From an uncultured Clostridia bacterium (GTDB lineage Bacteria; Bacillota; Clostridia; TANB77; UBA1234), in assembly GCA_934132775.1 (NCBI GenBank), contig CAKPAA010000009.1:1-64000 (forward strand): a stretch of DNA of 64,000 nucleotides, written 5' to 3'. The position numbers were made by a program, and so were the translations under genes. The notes beneath the pieces were generated by a model. That model was not told the origin of the DNA. It saw only the letters and a list, made by a program, of their open reading frames with translations, and ran no database searches. Of the stretch, positions 63,728-64,000 are shown piece by piece; within the stretch, counting starts at the first letter, position 1; the number at the start of each line of letters is the position of its first letter.

Positions 63728-64000
63728 CTAATCCTCTTCTAATTCTTTCATCAATTCTTCTGCACTGTTATAAGTTTTACCGTCAACATCTTTTTCTATC
63801 TCTTTTATATCCATCTTACTATAATCGTGCAAATGTCCGTATTCACATATATAAGAGCCATAGCCATCGTTCAATTCAACAGGACCTTTTCTTTTTAAAC
63901 TAAATGGTATACCGTTATTTATTTTTATTTGATGTAAAAACAAGTTTATTGCTTCACTCAAAGATAAACCTAAATCGTCTAATATTGGAGTTACTTCTTT
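63728..64000 (-). CDS. DinJ/RelB-family antitoxin (partial at window edge)
   Basis: The antitoxin of the YafQ pair. SEAINLFLHQIKINNGIPFSLKRK is the conserved RelB/DinJ ribbon-helix-helix core, and the C-terminal tail that wraps the toxin follows (DVDGKTYNSAEELMKELEED). A TTG at 63961 is available, but family comparison suggests that the true start is beyond the window, since the upstream sequence reads like DDLGLSLSEA. It binds DNA to repress the operon. Confidence 0.75.
   Translation of the reverse strand, partial: KEVTPILDDLGLSLSEAINLFLHQIKINNGIPFSLKRKGPVELNDGYGSYICEYGHLHDYSKMDIKEIEKDVDGKTYNSAEELMKELEED

Overview
The window reads as chromosome from a low-GC, probably gut-associated, uncultured Clostridia-type Firmicute. 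Genes start with strong GGAGG-type ribosome sites, promoters are TTGACA-N17-TATAAT-like, the codons are AT-rich, and the content is Gram-positive (initiator tRNA, RicT, HolB, CwlD-like amidase, Hsp33, split transketolase, GH57/GT4 glycogen enzymes). No rRNA, CRISPR array, intact insertion sequence or prophage was seen. Almost all genes are on the minus strand.

Layout. 0.5-4.7 kb: split transketolase, a CwlD-like amidase, a HAD phosphatase and a sugar-phosphate transferase. 4.9-20.9 kb: glycogen metabolism (GT4 synthase, DUF4912 protein, GH57 branching enzyme, phosphorylase, pyruvate kinase), interrupted by an unannotated type I toxin-antitoxin locus and a 2259-residue protein with about 19 MucBP-like repeats. 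21-32 kb: an AAA ATPase and a 3198-residue secreted protein built from four ~650-residue cysteine-rich modules. 32.6-41.5 kb: thymidylate kinase, a Val-Asp-Phe tRNA operon, prfA, two higher-GC accessory patches, TetR plus membrane protein, a decayed BRO-type gene, NUDIX, a zincin, tRNA-fMet and an AlbA_2 ATPase. 41.5-52 kb: Hsp33, cold shock protein, CtpA-type protease, YibE/F, DprA, YraN, YifB, a pilin-like protein and gyrA. 52-58.5 kb: a hybrid cluster of Tad-type genes (CpaE, CpaF, TadC-like) and VirB4-type genes. 58.7-63.3 kb: RsmI, a tRNA/rRNA-type N6-adenine methyltransferase, ferredoxin, RicT, HolB and LepB. The right edge holds a DinJ/YafQ-type toxin-antitoxin pair.

Main discovery candidate. 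Four otherwise well-preserved genes (YibE/F, DprA, the VirB4-type ATPase and the YafQ-type toxin) each need one +1 frameshift. In every case the shift can be placed exactly at a CGG codon, by skipping the C and reading the next three bases (GGN) as glycine. By eye I find no in-frame CGG in any of the other host-like genes (roughly 18,000 codons). The only normally read CGG codons lie in three small, compositionally foreign genes. This suggests that CGG is an unassigned or frameshift-inducing codon in this lineage. Independent insertion mutations and sequence errors are the alternatives.

Other notable points: two genes of the Tad/VirB4 cluster have no ATG/GTG/TTG behind their GGAGG but an ATA at identical 8-base spacing; three Spo0A-box-like heptamers sit upstream of that cluster; and a small cysteine-rich plus-strand gene candidate is fitted with its own terminator.
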